Part shown: positions 1 to 13,100 of the stretch, one piece after another | Numbering within the stretch: the stretch's first letter is position 1 | Layout: every line of letters starts with the position of its first letter | DNA from: Acanthaster planci | Lineage: Eukaryota > Echinodermata > Asteroidea > Valvatida > Acanthasteridae | DNA: 64,000 bases | Direction: 5' to 3' | NCBI RefSeq assembly: GCF_001949145.1 | Contig: NW_019091356.1 | Coordinates: forward strand, 2,150,612 to 2,214,611 | Translations under genes and position numbers: made by a program | The notes under the pieces: generated by a model | What the model was told of the DNA's origin: nothing | What the model saw: only the letters and a program-made list of their open reading frames with translations | The model's database searches: none

Positions 1-920
1 CCATGTTTGTTTCAAGTGCGTCTAGTTCCCGACTCCCTTATACAAGTAGTAATAATGCGGTTGGTATCGATGTGTGCCTGGTACTCGGGTTTAGGCATGT
101 GATCGCCGCTGGATCACAAAGCAAATAACTTCCGTCAAAGGTTAATTCTGATCCCGGACTAGTACTTAGGCCACAGAAGACACGTACATGTCAAAAAAAA
201 ATACAGTATGCATGTACATATGTACATTTATGTGGTATGTACCTGTACAAATGTTGACCATGCAGTAGTCACACCGTGGAATTACAAAAGGATCTATCGG
301 TTCCCTTACATTCAATAAATCCACAAATAGACCAAAACTGCTTTTGATCAGATCCATTTTTCATGTCATGCTTTGGATGTGCCATATGCACGCGAAAGCA
401 TTTCGATATGCCCTACGTCATTATTTTGAAGTCCATGTAACAAGTACATGTTATGTATGATGTATTGCGGCCTCCTTGAACAATTTAATTTGAGCTCAAA
501 CTGAGCTGAAATGATTCTAAGGACTTCAGAGAAAAATGAATTGTGTACACCATGCAGCAAGAAAACAGAATCTATCAGTGCTGTTATTCAAACTTTTTAT
601 TTGTTAGGCTTAGTTTATTTTATTTGTTTCAAACATGCAGCTACCTTACAGAACAAATCATCGTGAATTTTATTTTAAAAATCAGCCCATAGGCCTACAA
701 TAAAGTATTATGTAACTCACAGATTTGTCACGCCATGTTTATCAGAATTTGAAAAGTAAATATTCTTTGGCCAGTCATCTCTATAGTTTAAGTGATCTGC
801 ATATGATGATGATCGTGGTTCCAATGTGCATACTCTTGGACCCACTGTATTCAACAACCATGAGGGTTCAATAAACTTAAATCACAATACAGTTTTAGAA
901 CACAGACAATTTTGGCCAAC
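1..920. other. no gene recognised; probable intron of the FAS1 gene
   Basis: This stretch is AT-rich and has many short ATG-containing open frames, none with recognisable protein similarity or convincing splice borders. It lies downstream of the FAS1 first-exon donor on the minus strand, so it is probably that gene's first intron. Confidence 0.4.
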
Positions 921-1376
921 CTGTCCAAAGCTGCCATCGGAGAGGTAATCCGCCAAGACGTCGTAAACGTTGAACCGGATCGGCAGAACAGGTTCCGGCA
1001 GGTCCTCCGTCTTCCCAGGGGGTCTGAAGGCGCTAGGGATCCTCAGGTTGTTGTTGATCTCCTGCTTGTAAGCCACCGACAGGGCAATATGATATCGCAG
1101 GTACCACTCCAAGGTCTGTGGGTCTTTCAGGGCGATCTTCACCACCAGCGGTAGGTCCCCGAAGGCACGGTCAGTCGGAGCCAAGGCCATGTACCCGATG
1201 CCACTCACCAAGGTCTTATTCACCCACGGTGTGGCACGGGCGTACTTGACGAACGTCAAGGCACCTGCCTTCTCGCAGACTTGCAAGATGTTACCCTCTT
1301 GATTTCTGACATCATGCGCCAGTGAGTATTCACCGAGTAATGACAGCAGGAAGAGAGCTGCTGAAATCAAATACAT
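921..1376 (-). CDS. FAS1 (fasciclin) domain secreted protein, first exon (partial gene)
   Basis: Starting at the ATG at 1376, the reverse strand encodes a hydrophobic signal peptide of about 20 residues (MYLISAALFLLSLLGEYSLA), followed by a FAS1-type fold. The first helix region (NILQVCEKAGALTFVKYA) and the strand motif MALAPTDRAFGDLP match the conserved fasciclin pattern, in which 'apT(d/n)xAF' follows the first helices. The exon most likely ends at 921, where a GT donor follows codon 152 in phase 0. The conserved second half of the FAS1 domain (the 'NGvvHvID' region) is missing, so further exons must lie to the left. I found none in 1-920. FAS1 proteins (periostin, TGFBI and stabilin in vertebrates) are extracellular adhesion and matrix proteins. 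The domain call is firm but the exact family is unknown. The open frame runs past the donor to 882, which is probably intron read-through. Confidence 0.72.
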
Positions 1377-4195
1377 GTTCTTTGTGCAAAGCCTAACTTC
1401 CCCGCAGCACTTGGGACAGTATGGTGGCCTTTTCTGCTGGTGTTTTCCTTTGTGGATGGTCTCTGTTTCATGTCATCTCATTGGCCTTTGCCATGTTTCG
1501 GTTTTGAATCGGCTTTAGTCGTGCAAAGTCGTGTACATGTACAGTGTACATGTATATGTGTCATCATTCTGGAATAACGGTAGGTGTTTCCCATACACTT
1601 GAGGTCGAGGAAGTGTATCACGTATGTCTGTGGTAGCGCCCCCTAGAACACCACAAATAATTATGTTGTATGAGTTGCGGAAGCTGGCCTTTTTATTTGT
1701 CGTGGGTGGTCTCGTGTGAAATGTTCAGAAGGATAAATTGCCTTAATGTTGCTATTCTATATTGCAAATTGATACAATTGTCATGTGCATGTACACCCGT
1801 GCTTATTTCACATGCCTTGTGTGGACATTACTTTGTTTTCTGTGGGCTAAGAAAACTTGAGAAAATGCCACTTTAACTCTCACTACAATAATCCCTCCAG
1901 AGATTTTGAAGATTGTTTCCTATACCGTTCCCCCTCATTATGATGTGCGCAACCCTGACCCCAAAATGCCTCTGAAGTTGTTTGTCAGAGAGGAGAAAAC
2001 ACCGTGTGGACAGGTGCGAGCCCATAACGTCCTCTAAAACTCTATTTTAAGTGGACGTCTGTCGTTCCGAGGTCCATACTTGCCACGCTTGTGCGTCTTT
2101 ACGTGGACTGATACCCTATAAATGAAAGCGGCAATAGCTCGTGTTCCCATGACGACAACCAACCTACACCGCACAGATAGATGACGGAATATGTATATTG
2201 TTGAACGCGTCTCGTCAGTGAAGCTGTTCAAATGATCGAGTTAAACTTTAATTAGCTGTAAACAAATTCAAACATGCCCCAGGCGTGAAACCTCGTTGTA
2301 AGGAAAGTCAAAAGGCATGATTCCCGTTTTTCTTTCAGAGGAAGGTAGTTTTGTACGGTCCAGTTGACAAGATGTCAACATAACGCAAGGACTGTGCCCA
2401 AGGCCGTGTTCTCGTTGTGCATTATGCCCTTCGAACACCGTACTTTCGTTTTCTCACGGACAACAAACGTCAGCCTGCTGATTCCATGCACGGATGGATT
2501 GTGGAGGTGGATGGACCCACTTATTACAGAAGTTTGAAAGTGGAACTGTTTCATCTGTTGTAAATAGTTCAAGTGGAGAGATGAAATCAAGAGCCTCCAT
2601 GGTCCGACCATAGAACATGTTTCAACTGAGCGTTGCCGCGAATTGGTTTTCTCGGCAGTGTTTTGTGGCCTTTAAATTGCCGTGCTCGTTTCCCCGTACT
2701 TAAATAAATTCCTTAATGTTAGAGTTTTCATGGCCGTAATTAACCTCATAAAACGTCCACAATACTTATTAGTCCCGCAATATTAACTAATATTTTCTTA
2801 TTATTTGGAAAAACTTAAAGCCTTCTGTACATCTTTACTTTGCAACAAGCAACAACAAAAAGAGATTTTATCTCGTCTGTACTGTGGCACTAAATACTTC
2901 ATTCGTTGATCTCGATTTGAGATTGATTTCCTCCATGCATTTAGCACAGTAAGTTGAAAGTTCCAAAACGTATGATATGATTTATATTTATATTCAGTGC
3001 AACAAATTTAATCCAAATTCACGAATTTACTCCAATTTAAGTTTTAAAAATTCACGTAGGCTACGCCTATGGTTTTACTTCTCTCGATTCGGCCAAAATA
3101 TTGAGATTCAAACACTTCAATCTATCAGGATTTATTGTTTGGTTTCTTTGCAGAAATGCTACAGTTTGTCGGCTTCTTGCGTCATAACACGGCGACTGCC
3201 AACTCTACCGGATAATCAATTCACCGTGGTAGTTTTCCCCCAAAGCATGATGGGTAGGTGATCAGGAGCGGTGACCGGCCTTCAGTACATGTTGAAGTCC
3301 TACATGTATTGTGCGATAGTCGTGTACATGTACATGTCTGCAGCAAGTTGCGGAGGAAGACACCCAGCACGGCAGCTCGAATACGTTACTCGTATTTCTG
3401 TGTGAACACTCAAGCGGTTCCCACTTCACATCACAGGACGCAGTTGAAAAACGAGCGCCCTTCGGCCGACCCGGAGTAGAAGACGATTGGAAGGTGATGT
3501 AGGCGGTCATGGTGAAAACTGCGCTGGATGTGAACACTAATTAACGCCACGCACGACGAGTCATCTCTATCTCAAGACTGGGTGTCAATCCAGTGTTTGT
3601 TCAACGCTGTTCTGAAGATCTGTGTGTTTTTTTTTGTTGGACGAAAGCGTTAGGATGTAGGCCTAAACGACTTGAAGGGAGGACAACTTGCCATTGTCGG
3701 GGGGTCAGTCTGACCATTTTGACCAGAAGCCTACTCGGACCACCCTTCATACAACGGCAGTAGAGCAGAAAACCAAGTCAGACAAAGATCTCTCGAAAAT
3801 CTCCTGTCTCGACACTTAACTTGCCGAGTCTTTTGGTGCCCGTGGCAACATGCGAGGACCACATGCGTGAACGGCAGGCAAGGGCAACTCCTTAACAGTG
3901 GTGGCATTTCACCACCCACCCTGCGAAGAAAAACAAAACAAAACAAAGCCACACTGTCTTCGGGGTGCTGCGGTTTTCGGCCTGACAGACTGGTGTGGCT
4001 CTCAGGAATCTTTACTGCCATCCCGGCAGTACCGAGGAGAAACTGAGAAATACTCGTTGAAAACGGCCGACTCACTCGGCCGAGGCAGGCGCTATTCTTG
4101 GAAACGCTTTAGACAGACATCTTGCAGTCCAACATCGGTGACGTGACGGAGACTCTAACTAAGGACAAGCAACCTCGAAAATAAAACTCATTGAA
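1377..4195. promoter_or_regulatory. divergent intergenic region between the FAS1 gene and the CPAMD8-like gene
   Basis: These 2.8 kb separate two head-to-head genes, so both promoters and the 5' untranslated regions should lie here. I see no convincing coding exon. Notable sequence is limited to a GTACATGTACAGTGTACATG run near 1532-1551, (AAAAC)-rich DNA near 3930-3945 and AT-rich blocks around 2700-3110. No TATA box stands out at a fixed distance from either start codon. Confidence 0.4.
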
Positions 4196-7100
4196 ATGGA
4201 GTACAACCGGACGTGGGTCGGTCACCTTGCTGTGATATTATTCCTGGCCATTGCTGTTCTGGACGCTGTCGTTGCAAATGAGTGAGTAGGTTTTCCTTTC
4301 TGTGCTATGAGAGCAGAGCAGAGCAGAGCGGACAGCAGTAGTGTTTCAAATTAACCAAAGCCTGTTCATTTTAAAGACTAGCCTAATTATGCGACTTGCC
4401 TTGGCAGTTGCACGTTTGTTGTGACGGCCGGGACGTCCACAGCAAATTTTGAAGCTCTAAAATTCCCCATTGTTTATTGTGGTATTAGATCCCGTAGCAC
4501 CGTATCTCCAAACTATATTGTGCTATGTACATGTGCTCCAGTGGTCTGGGCATTTTTTTTTAACAGGAAGTTCGCACGCATTTTTCCTTCCTGCATTTCC
4601 TGCATTCCATGGAGTACAGAGCCTGGATGGAGTAAAACCAAAATGGGTCATTTCTGAGGGTAAAAATACCCGCATGCTACAGAGGCGACACACTGCTCGT
4701 GCGAAGCAATCATGTCGCCCGAAAGCGACTTTCACTAATGCGCAGAACTCAGAATGCGCTTATCTCTTAAAAATCTGTCTGCGGGGTTTCAACACCTTTG
4801 TACCGAAGAGAACAATTTTGTGCATCCCACACCACGTGATGGCATTGAGCAAATTGAACGACATCCAGTATATACGGAGCGCTGTTTTTGTTGCTAAAGT
4901 GCAAGGTTGCATGCTTAATGAACTGGACATCTGAACACGTGCTAATAACAGATGGCTCCCTGACGAAAGGGAAATTTTGTTTTGAAGAAAAACACCTCGT
5001 TAGTTTTGTGCACATCTTTATAATCAATTGGAAACAGCGCCTGCGGAAATCCAGAATTGTCGCCTTTCCAGCGCTGAGACGCTGAATGTCCCATTACACG
5101 GGTTTTATTTCCGCATCACAGTTGATCGATGTTTGATCGCTTTGCCTACTGAAGTCCGTTGAGACTCCTCGCGGATTTGACCTCACCTGGCTTATCCCTC
5201 GTGCAATACGAAGAATATTTCCAACGCTTCGAGTTGTCACTTTTGAAAGTCGTCAGACTACCCCTACCCCCCCCCCCCATCCCATGCTGGCGTCTTTCTC
5301 TCCAGCTCTTTCAGTCCCGTTTCAACGAAAGGACAAAGTTTTTTAATAAGCAATTCGCACAAACTGTCAAAAAATCACTCTTTCCAGATGAGACATTTAA
5401 TAACAGAAAAGCACATATGTCAAGATGCCATGATTGGTTTTGGGAGGGGCGACTTGAGCAAACATGAATTGCCAAATAAAGGACACACTTCCTGAGTTTT
5501 TCTTCTGCATGCAAAATTCCGCATTCCTCTGGATTATTACACAGACTAAAAGTTCAGTGCTTGCCTATTTCTTGGTTGCGAATGTTTTGTTTTGCTCAAC
5601 AGGGGATACCTCGTTGTGCATCCGGAATATTTCCGGCCGGGAACCGAGGAGCACATCAGTGTCACCATCTTTGAGCCGAGCCAGCCCATCACCGTCCAGG
5701 CTAGGTTAGTCTTCAAGAACGAAACGATTGCATCTACGGAACTCACCATCGTGGGTAAGGGCACAAAACTTCATGATCTTTCCCAAAATTTTCATGTACA
5801 ATTTAGCAAACAGTAGTCGATGTGATGAAACTTCTAAAAGAGGAGGAGTGAATATCCTCACAGTTTGTTCGGGATGTTTTGTGAAAACATTCGATGCCAC
5901 CACAAAAAAGGGAGTCGTTGCACCCACAATATCCCACATGGCCTATAGTGGATGAAGCATTGGGTCATGATTTTACTCAACCCCTTCCCTAACGATCGAA
6001 CTGTGTCTGGTTCACACTTTGGAGTGCCCAGATAAGTTGGTTTGAAGCGGAAGCCTTAGTGTGTCTTTCGTAACGCGCGATAAGTCCCACTCCAAATAAG
6101 AGAAAACCGACTGGGCTTAATCTGAGACCACTTCACTCGAACAAATAAACTGCTAAGCTGGTGATGACTGTACAGGTTGGGTCTCATGATGATTTTCAAC
6201 GGATTTATACCCGAGGTTTGCCGCGGCCTCAGAGTATAATGCGCATACATTTATAATCTTATTTGCACAGCCAAATGTTTGTGTGGTCTCTCGATTTAGT
6301 TTGCGATGATAAACGAAACCAAGGACGCTTGTGCCACTTTTGCCATTACGGACCTCCTGTGAAAGCACAGTTTCGTCAAACGCCGATGATTTCTCATCAG
6401 ACCCACTTGCGTAGAAACCGTTTTCATTTCCCGTCATATTTGTACTTTTTCACCAGCATCGCAAAATCCGATCCTGTGGCTCCGTGTGCGAAGTTCACCC
6501 AGTGCTCGTTATGTTGCCTTGGCAACATAGCGGTGTATTTATTTTTTCTGGGGCCTTTTTTTCCCTTTAGCTCTGGTTCTGTTATTGAGAGAAAGGTCCA
6601 GTGTTCCGTTACATGTAGCAGGGTACACGGGGAGTTCAGCTCAGCTGTCACATCGTGTCAGATTGCCGGGGAGTTGAGGCCCGGTGACATTGACCTCTCG
6701 AGGTGCCACCGTGCCTCGTGGTGCGGATCAGCCCACATCCTTCAGCTGTGCGAGTACCCTCAGGTGGTGGGCCCAGGACTAAACCACGAGGTTGCTGCAC
6801 TTACCTGACCAAAGTGGGCTGCGTTTATTAGATGCTCGAGCAACAGTGCCGATCTGTTGCCTGCCGCGTTAAAAGCTCGTCTTTGTCTTGGAAAACAGTA
6901 TTTTACTTCGCGGTTATTGAAGAGTATACCTTTTCATCCGAAGTGAAAGCGGTTGTAATGACTATCTGAAGAAAACGAAGATTTTATTAAGAACTAAGAT
7001 TAAATTCTCAAATTTGACATTCACTTTGTTTTAGCCAGAAGGCAGTTACACACAAACGATAAACATTAACGTTATTCGAAACGACAGTGAAAATGAATTT

Positions 7101-10100
7101 GTCAATACGAAAACTTTGAATTCCACGTTGACCACAGAGAATTCGAAACGTCTTTACTAAACTAAAGGGGAAACTTCCAGATTCTTTTATCAAGATTCAA
7201 CCAACAGATCTGTTGCCTGCGTCTAATTTTTTTTTCATAAATATGGAAAACAGCTAATCTAGCCACACACAGTATTCATTAAATTTGTTTGTATTCTGTC
7301 TGGGAGAATTTTTGACTTGCGTTCAGAAACAGGAGGGTAACGAAACGAGGGCCAACCCCCCCTCAAAAAAATTGCGTTGCTTAACAATAAATAAAAGGCA
7401 AAGTTTTGGTCTGTTTCGTGTCCATTTTTCAAAAAGCGTATCAAAACCCAAAATCTAGCATCCCCCTCAGAAAGGCCATAAAAGGCTTCATGAAAAAAGT
7501 CACATTTTTCGGCCCCTCGCCCAACAAAATGAAATAAGTTGCCCACCCCCCGAAAATCTAGTGTTTTGCTTTCTAATTCTATGTCTTAATGTGAAGTTTC
7601 TGGAATTTGTCTTTCACCTTACTTAAACAGTTGTCTTCTTCCCCTTCTTACGTAGGTAAAGGAAAGCTGAAGCTGCAGGTCAGTAAAAAAATGTTTTCCT
7701 TGGATCCATCAACGCTAGTTTGAAGTATGTAGTTTCAGACTTTGGACTCATCTTAACTGTAGGCCTGTATTAACTAGGTGTGTCCGGGCATTTCGGACAT
7801 TTAGTTCAGAACCAGAACATGTAATATGCTTTAAGTATGTCCTGGACTGAGATTTCGTTGCCAATTTGGACAACCTCTTTCCAAATCCAGACTTAAAACC
7901 TTGATTCCTCATTCCCCTTTTCCTTGTAGTTCAGATTATTCTAAATACTGCACAGGCGCAGTCTTTTCCGATTATTATTTGGGATGACGTCATTGTAACG
8001 CTTCCTAACAGCATCATTGTCGTCCTTCACTTTTTCTTACTGGAAACCGCAAAGTTGTCATTTCGCTTTAAATTCATCTCAGCGCGCGTTCCCTAGTCAC
8101 GTTTCTTGAAACTGTTACCGAAAGCCCCAAATTAGCCCTCCCCCCTGCCTGGGGCTGTTGTCAGAGGCGAAGCCTGCATTGTGAACTTCTCGCAGTCTAA
8201 GAAAGACCAATGTTTACTTCAATCAGCGGTACTTAAAGGGGATTCCAGCTCATCGAAGGAGATGCTTTGCCGCGGCGCATCTTTGGCAATTGTCCCAGTT
8301 TTCTGCAGAGAGCCCAGCTTCAGGACTGCTCAGCCTCCGGCCTTGTTTGTTCGTTTGTGTAGCGCGCAGTGTCAACGCCCGTTAGTTTTCGGAATCATTA
8401 GTGACCGTGTCATTCAGCTTCAGAAATTGACTCGAATAGACGTAATTTTGGTTCCAAGAGTATGTCATTAATTGCTTAAAGTCGTGGACTCGTGTATGAC
8501 TCGGCAAATAGGCATATACACCGACTTTTATAAACACAGCTCCAAAGCTCTTAAAGTGTAGCTTCAACGATTTTTCTTCGACACAATTTTTTTTGCACCT
8601 TTGCACTTTTCTTCAGTGTATGAATACTCTTACACACCTGTTTGGTTTAATGAATTGTAAAGTGCACACTTTTAAACGATCAAAATTATTCGTGTTTTCC
8701 CGGACAGCTGAGGGCACTTTTGCTGTGAAGTCATCTAGGCATAGGAAAGAAATGGTTCAATGTATGGGTATTTCTGTTCAAACTGAAAAGTTTGAATGTT
8801 ACTAACTTAAAACATTTCTGAGAAAGGGATTGATGGTTTCTTATTGCCATGCTCATAAACAATAAAAAATCAGCAAAGAACAGAAAACTTAGTCCAGGAA
8901 ATTCTACAAAAACGCGTACTTTTCTGTGTACAAAGCAGTGTAACCTTGAGGTTCCTTCCTCATTACAGTTTGCTCATGAATGTGGAAAGATACTTACGAC
9001 ACTTTTAGACGCTCTGTATGGTTATAAAAATAGAAAGGGCAAAAGCTCACTTTTTTCTCGGAAAATCTACACTCTGTAATTTGACGTAGTAAAGCCAATG
9101 GATCACATGTATGTAGAACGTAGAAGATATTACTTTGATTTAAAATAATATTAACTTAAGTTTACCTGTTTTATTTATGTTCCTCGTCGTCAGAAAATGT
9201 CATCATTTATTTGAATGTTCCGAGCAAAACTACGAAAAGTTTTCCCGCCATATTCCTTTTAGTCCACCAACCGAGTGAATAATAGTCGTTCCTCCCATCG
9301 TCATGATGCTGCGGTGAGAAAGGTCCTTTACACTTAACCTTTATTTCTCTCTTGGTACACTTTCAGGTACCAAGTGGTGTTAGAGGAAGGATAACGCTTG
9401 AGGTTTGCGGTAACTGTGAAATTGGTGCCACTGGCTACCACTTCAAGAACTCCACAGATGTGGACGTTTCAGACAAGGGCACTTCGGTGTTTATTCAAAC
9501 CGATAAGCCGGTCTATAAGCCATCGCAAAGAGGTAGGTATACGGTTCCCCGGACGGTGAATAAAAATCAGGGATAGGGGGCCCTTAGTGGTAAACTTAAA
9601 GCAATAGTGTGCCCATGCGCTGGGATTGGAAAACGAGTTTAAGGTCTGGGTACGTACAGCCGATATAACCCTGTCTACTTCATCTAGCCCACAATTCCAT
9701 ACACGCACACACAATACACGGGCTATCTTCCCTAGATAGCACTAAACAACTCATATTGTGGTTTTCGCCAAAGCAGCAACTGCAGAAGGAGTTTCTTCAG
9801 CAGATGCAAGCCTGCAAATGTCTCTTACCTTGGGGAATCCTACAAGACACTGAGGCAGCCCAGAAATGTTGCCGAAAATGACAGTGGGGAGTGGGTGTTT
9901 GAGCTTACTTGAGCTATCTCCGGTAGATAGCAGCTTATGGCGTGGCTTCCAGTTGGTCAATACAAAGCATCTTTGTGAGCTATCTTCAGTAGATAGCTTG
10001 AATGTCCCCCAAGCCTCTCTAGATACAGATTTTGTCCAATGTCCCTTTACTATAGAATCCCAATGTAAGTTATATCTCTTACAGCGTTTTACTCACTATT

Positions 10101-13100
10101 GATGATTGGAAGATTAGAAGATTGATTGAATTACTTGAATAGGTACTTTTCTCCGATAGCCTGACAGACTTGTACCCGCTATGACAGTTAGGTGTGCTGT
10201 GAACTGCAAACCTGGTGATGAGCCAGTGTTTTATTTTGTGCAAAAAACTTAGCCACATGTAAATAACAAAATAAAATAGTGAAAGTGCGTACGTTCTGGG
10301 CACATCTTGGTAGTACCATAATAGAGACTGCCTTCCAAAGTGTCTCTTCAAGAGTTTATCGGCTATCTTCAGTAGAAAGCACACCCAAAGGTATCTTGGT
10401 CAAAGTAATAATTAGTTATATCTGTTCATCCAGCAGCACGTTTAGTGCCAATTACCGGATGAAGTGACAATTAAGGAGGCAATGAAGAAATGTTGAGTTT
10501 TAGAGGTGGGAGGAAAACCCAAGATAAATATTCCAGGGGAAGCACACGGAATCAGACAGGGACCGAAACCCTGCAGTCCACATGCTGATCCAGGTGGGAT
10601 TTGAATTCGGATTACAGAGGTGGAAGGCAAGGAAAGAGCCACTACACCAACCTGACTCCCTGAATATAGTAGTCCATTTCTTTTTAGATATGAAATGCAA
10701 TGTAAAGTACCTGTTGCTTTGTTTCTCCACCTGTTTCCAGTTTTTATCAACTTTATTATGACGGGGCCGGATCTTAGACCTAAGAATGAAAAGGTAGGAA
10801 TGTCTGTAAAATTGATTGTGTCAACTTCATCGATTAGATTTGTTTAGATTATACTTTCTCAATGAATCTTACCTTATGATGGGTAGTTTGTACTCAAGCA
10901 TGTCAAAAGGCGCATCATACATTTTTTCGAAGGCAGCTAGGTTTTGTTTCATTGCTGTTATTGCAGATGCTGGCATATATTGTGGACCCCCAAGGATCGA
11001 GAATGATACAGTGGAGAAAACTTCAACCACTGTGCTGTGGTAAGGGAATTGTTTGCTACCTTGTTTTCTTGTTTCCATATTACTGTGCAGCATAAAGGTC
11101 ACATGCTTATGAGGAATGTGACCTTGACAGAAATTACCAATGGCCAAGTGTCATTTGCATAGGATTTTAAAATATGTACATGTATGTGCCTCTCTCCGTA
11201 TAAACACCTTGCTTATTTTTTGTGAAAGAGTCTTGGAGTGTATCAAATTAAAGTCCATTTGACAATGTGTCAAGAACATCACTCTAGAGCAGAAGTTTAT
11301 CACATAAACACAGAGCTGCTTGTTTATCACCTGTTCTCACAAATCACCTGAAAGTGTCTGGTATTTGTCCCGTTGCATGTGTATCTCTCAATCCTTGGGA
11401 AAAACACTCAAAAGCATTGGTTGTCAACGGAAGCTCTTTTGCCTTATCCCACCTCATTGCATGTAATACCATTGGCTGGCTGGTGGGGTCAGATGTGATT
11501 AGCGTTTCATATAAAAAAGTGATACCACTTCTGAGTGTTTACATTTAGAGTTTATAAACAAAACTGTACTTTCTCTGACACTGGGCATTAGATTCTTGCT
11601 AGCCCAGATATATGTTGCTGGCCTACTTTTGAAATCACTTTGTCGTCACATAATTGCATGTTACGTCGGGACATTTTCATAAATCATTTTGGTAGAGTGG
11701 CTGGTCGGAAATATGGGGTTTGGGGCATCGTGTGATCATGTTTTTTTTAATTGAAGTGGTCATTTTAAATATCTCGTTTTCTACTTACGAGATATTTCAA
11801 ACTCTCAGTTGTATCTCTACATTTGATGTACTTTACAGCAATCGATAAAACTACCTGTATGTGTTTAACATATGTCATGCCACTTTTTTCTATTCCCAGG
11901 TATAATCAACACCAGCTTTCCATTGTCAGATCAGCCAATGCTTGGCGAGTGGTCCGTCTATGCTGAAGTGCAAGGCCACACATACAATAAAACATTTGAG
12001 GTTCAAAAATATGGTAAGTACAATGCCACTTGCCCTCAGTAAATTTTATTGTCATACAAAAGGGTCCTACTTTTGCTTGTGTATTGCAACAGACATGACG
12101 AGCCAGTTTGATACAGTTTAACAGCGCGTACACAAAATGAAGGATGTGATAGATTATAATTGGTTAATAATAAACATGCATGTGAAAGATCTGCCATCTC
12201 AGCATGGTGGGTCACCAAGTGCCAAGCACTAAACGTATTCAAGCTGGCTTGCATAATTTAAGAAAAATGTGTTCAAACATTGTTTGGCTGTTTTTCCTCT
12301 AGCTTACTTTTTAACCATGTTGTACTTGTTTGTGACAGTGTAAATTATCATGTGAAACTTGATACTTTTCTTCGTAGTGAATCTTTTTTTAAAAAAAGAA
12401 ACAGACACTTCTTCAAAAAAGTCATATCATCACCAATTTCGTTAAATGGTAAGATAATTCCTCAACAAAAAATGCTCCCATCTGTGACTTAATGTTGATG
12501 AAATTGAAGGAAACACGTCAAACTTACAGCTGGTTTTTTTTAGAAGATAGCTAATTTAAAATATTTATCAGATGGTTTAATTCTCGTAGACTTGTAATTC
12601 CATCTCAGCAGTTGTTTCCTTCTAGGAGAAAAAACAACTTGATTAGGGCGTATTTCAGATTTCATTAGATAGTTTAACACCAGGACACGCATCCCATGAA
12701 AATTGGTCTCGACACACATGGAAAGTTTTCTGGCAAAAAAAAGTCTTGTCTCATCTTGACACTTAAGAGAAAAATATCCAGTGCCATCCCAAGTCGTCCC
12801 TCGTTTTGTTAATTTCCTACTGGATACGGCTCATTTCCTTCTCTAATTATCAAGGAAACATTTTCGACCCTCCAAGCAGTCAGAGAAAATACCGACAAAC
12901 ACTTGTGTCACCCTACGCGATAAACAGCTTTGTGTAACAACATTTCCGTGGTTGCCATTCGCTTAAGTGAGCTGCACCTCAGAGTAGTCAAGATGCGAAA
13001 AATTGAGCAGATGCCAGCCGTGGTCAAAGACCTTGTTTATCAGATTTCTGATCGCATGTAGTGGGGAAATTAGTGTAATGATTTTAGTTTCCAAAAGAAG

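Noticed and set aside
882-920. end of the FAS1 protein at the in-frame stop at 882
   Set aside because: A GT donor at 920-919 follows a full codon, and the FAS1 domain would be cut in half without further exons.
6263-6808. 181-codon open frame on the plus strand
   Set aside because: It lies in the intron between exons 2 and 3 of the CPAMD8-like gene, has an erratic Cys/His-rich composition and no similarity I recognise.
9722-10380. CRISPR-like array
   Set aside because: The repeat spacing is irregular and the context is an animal intron.
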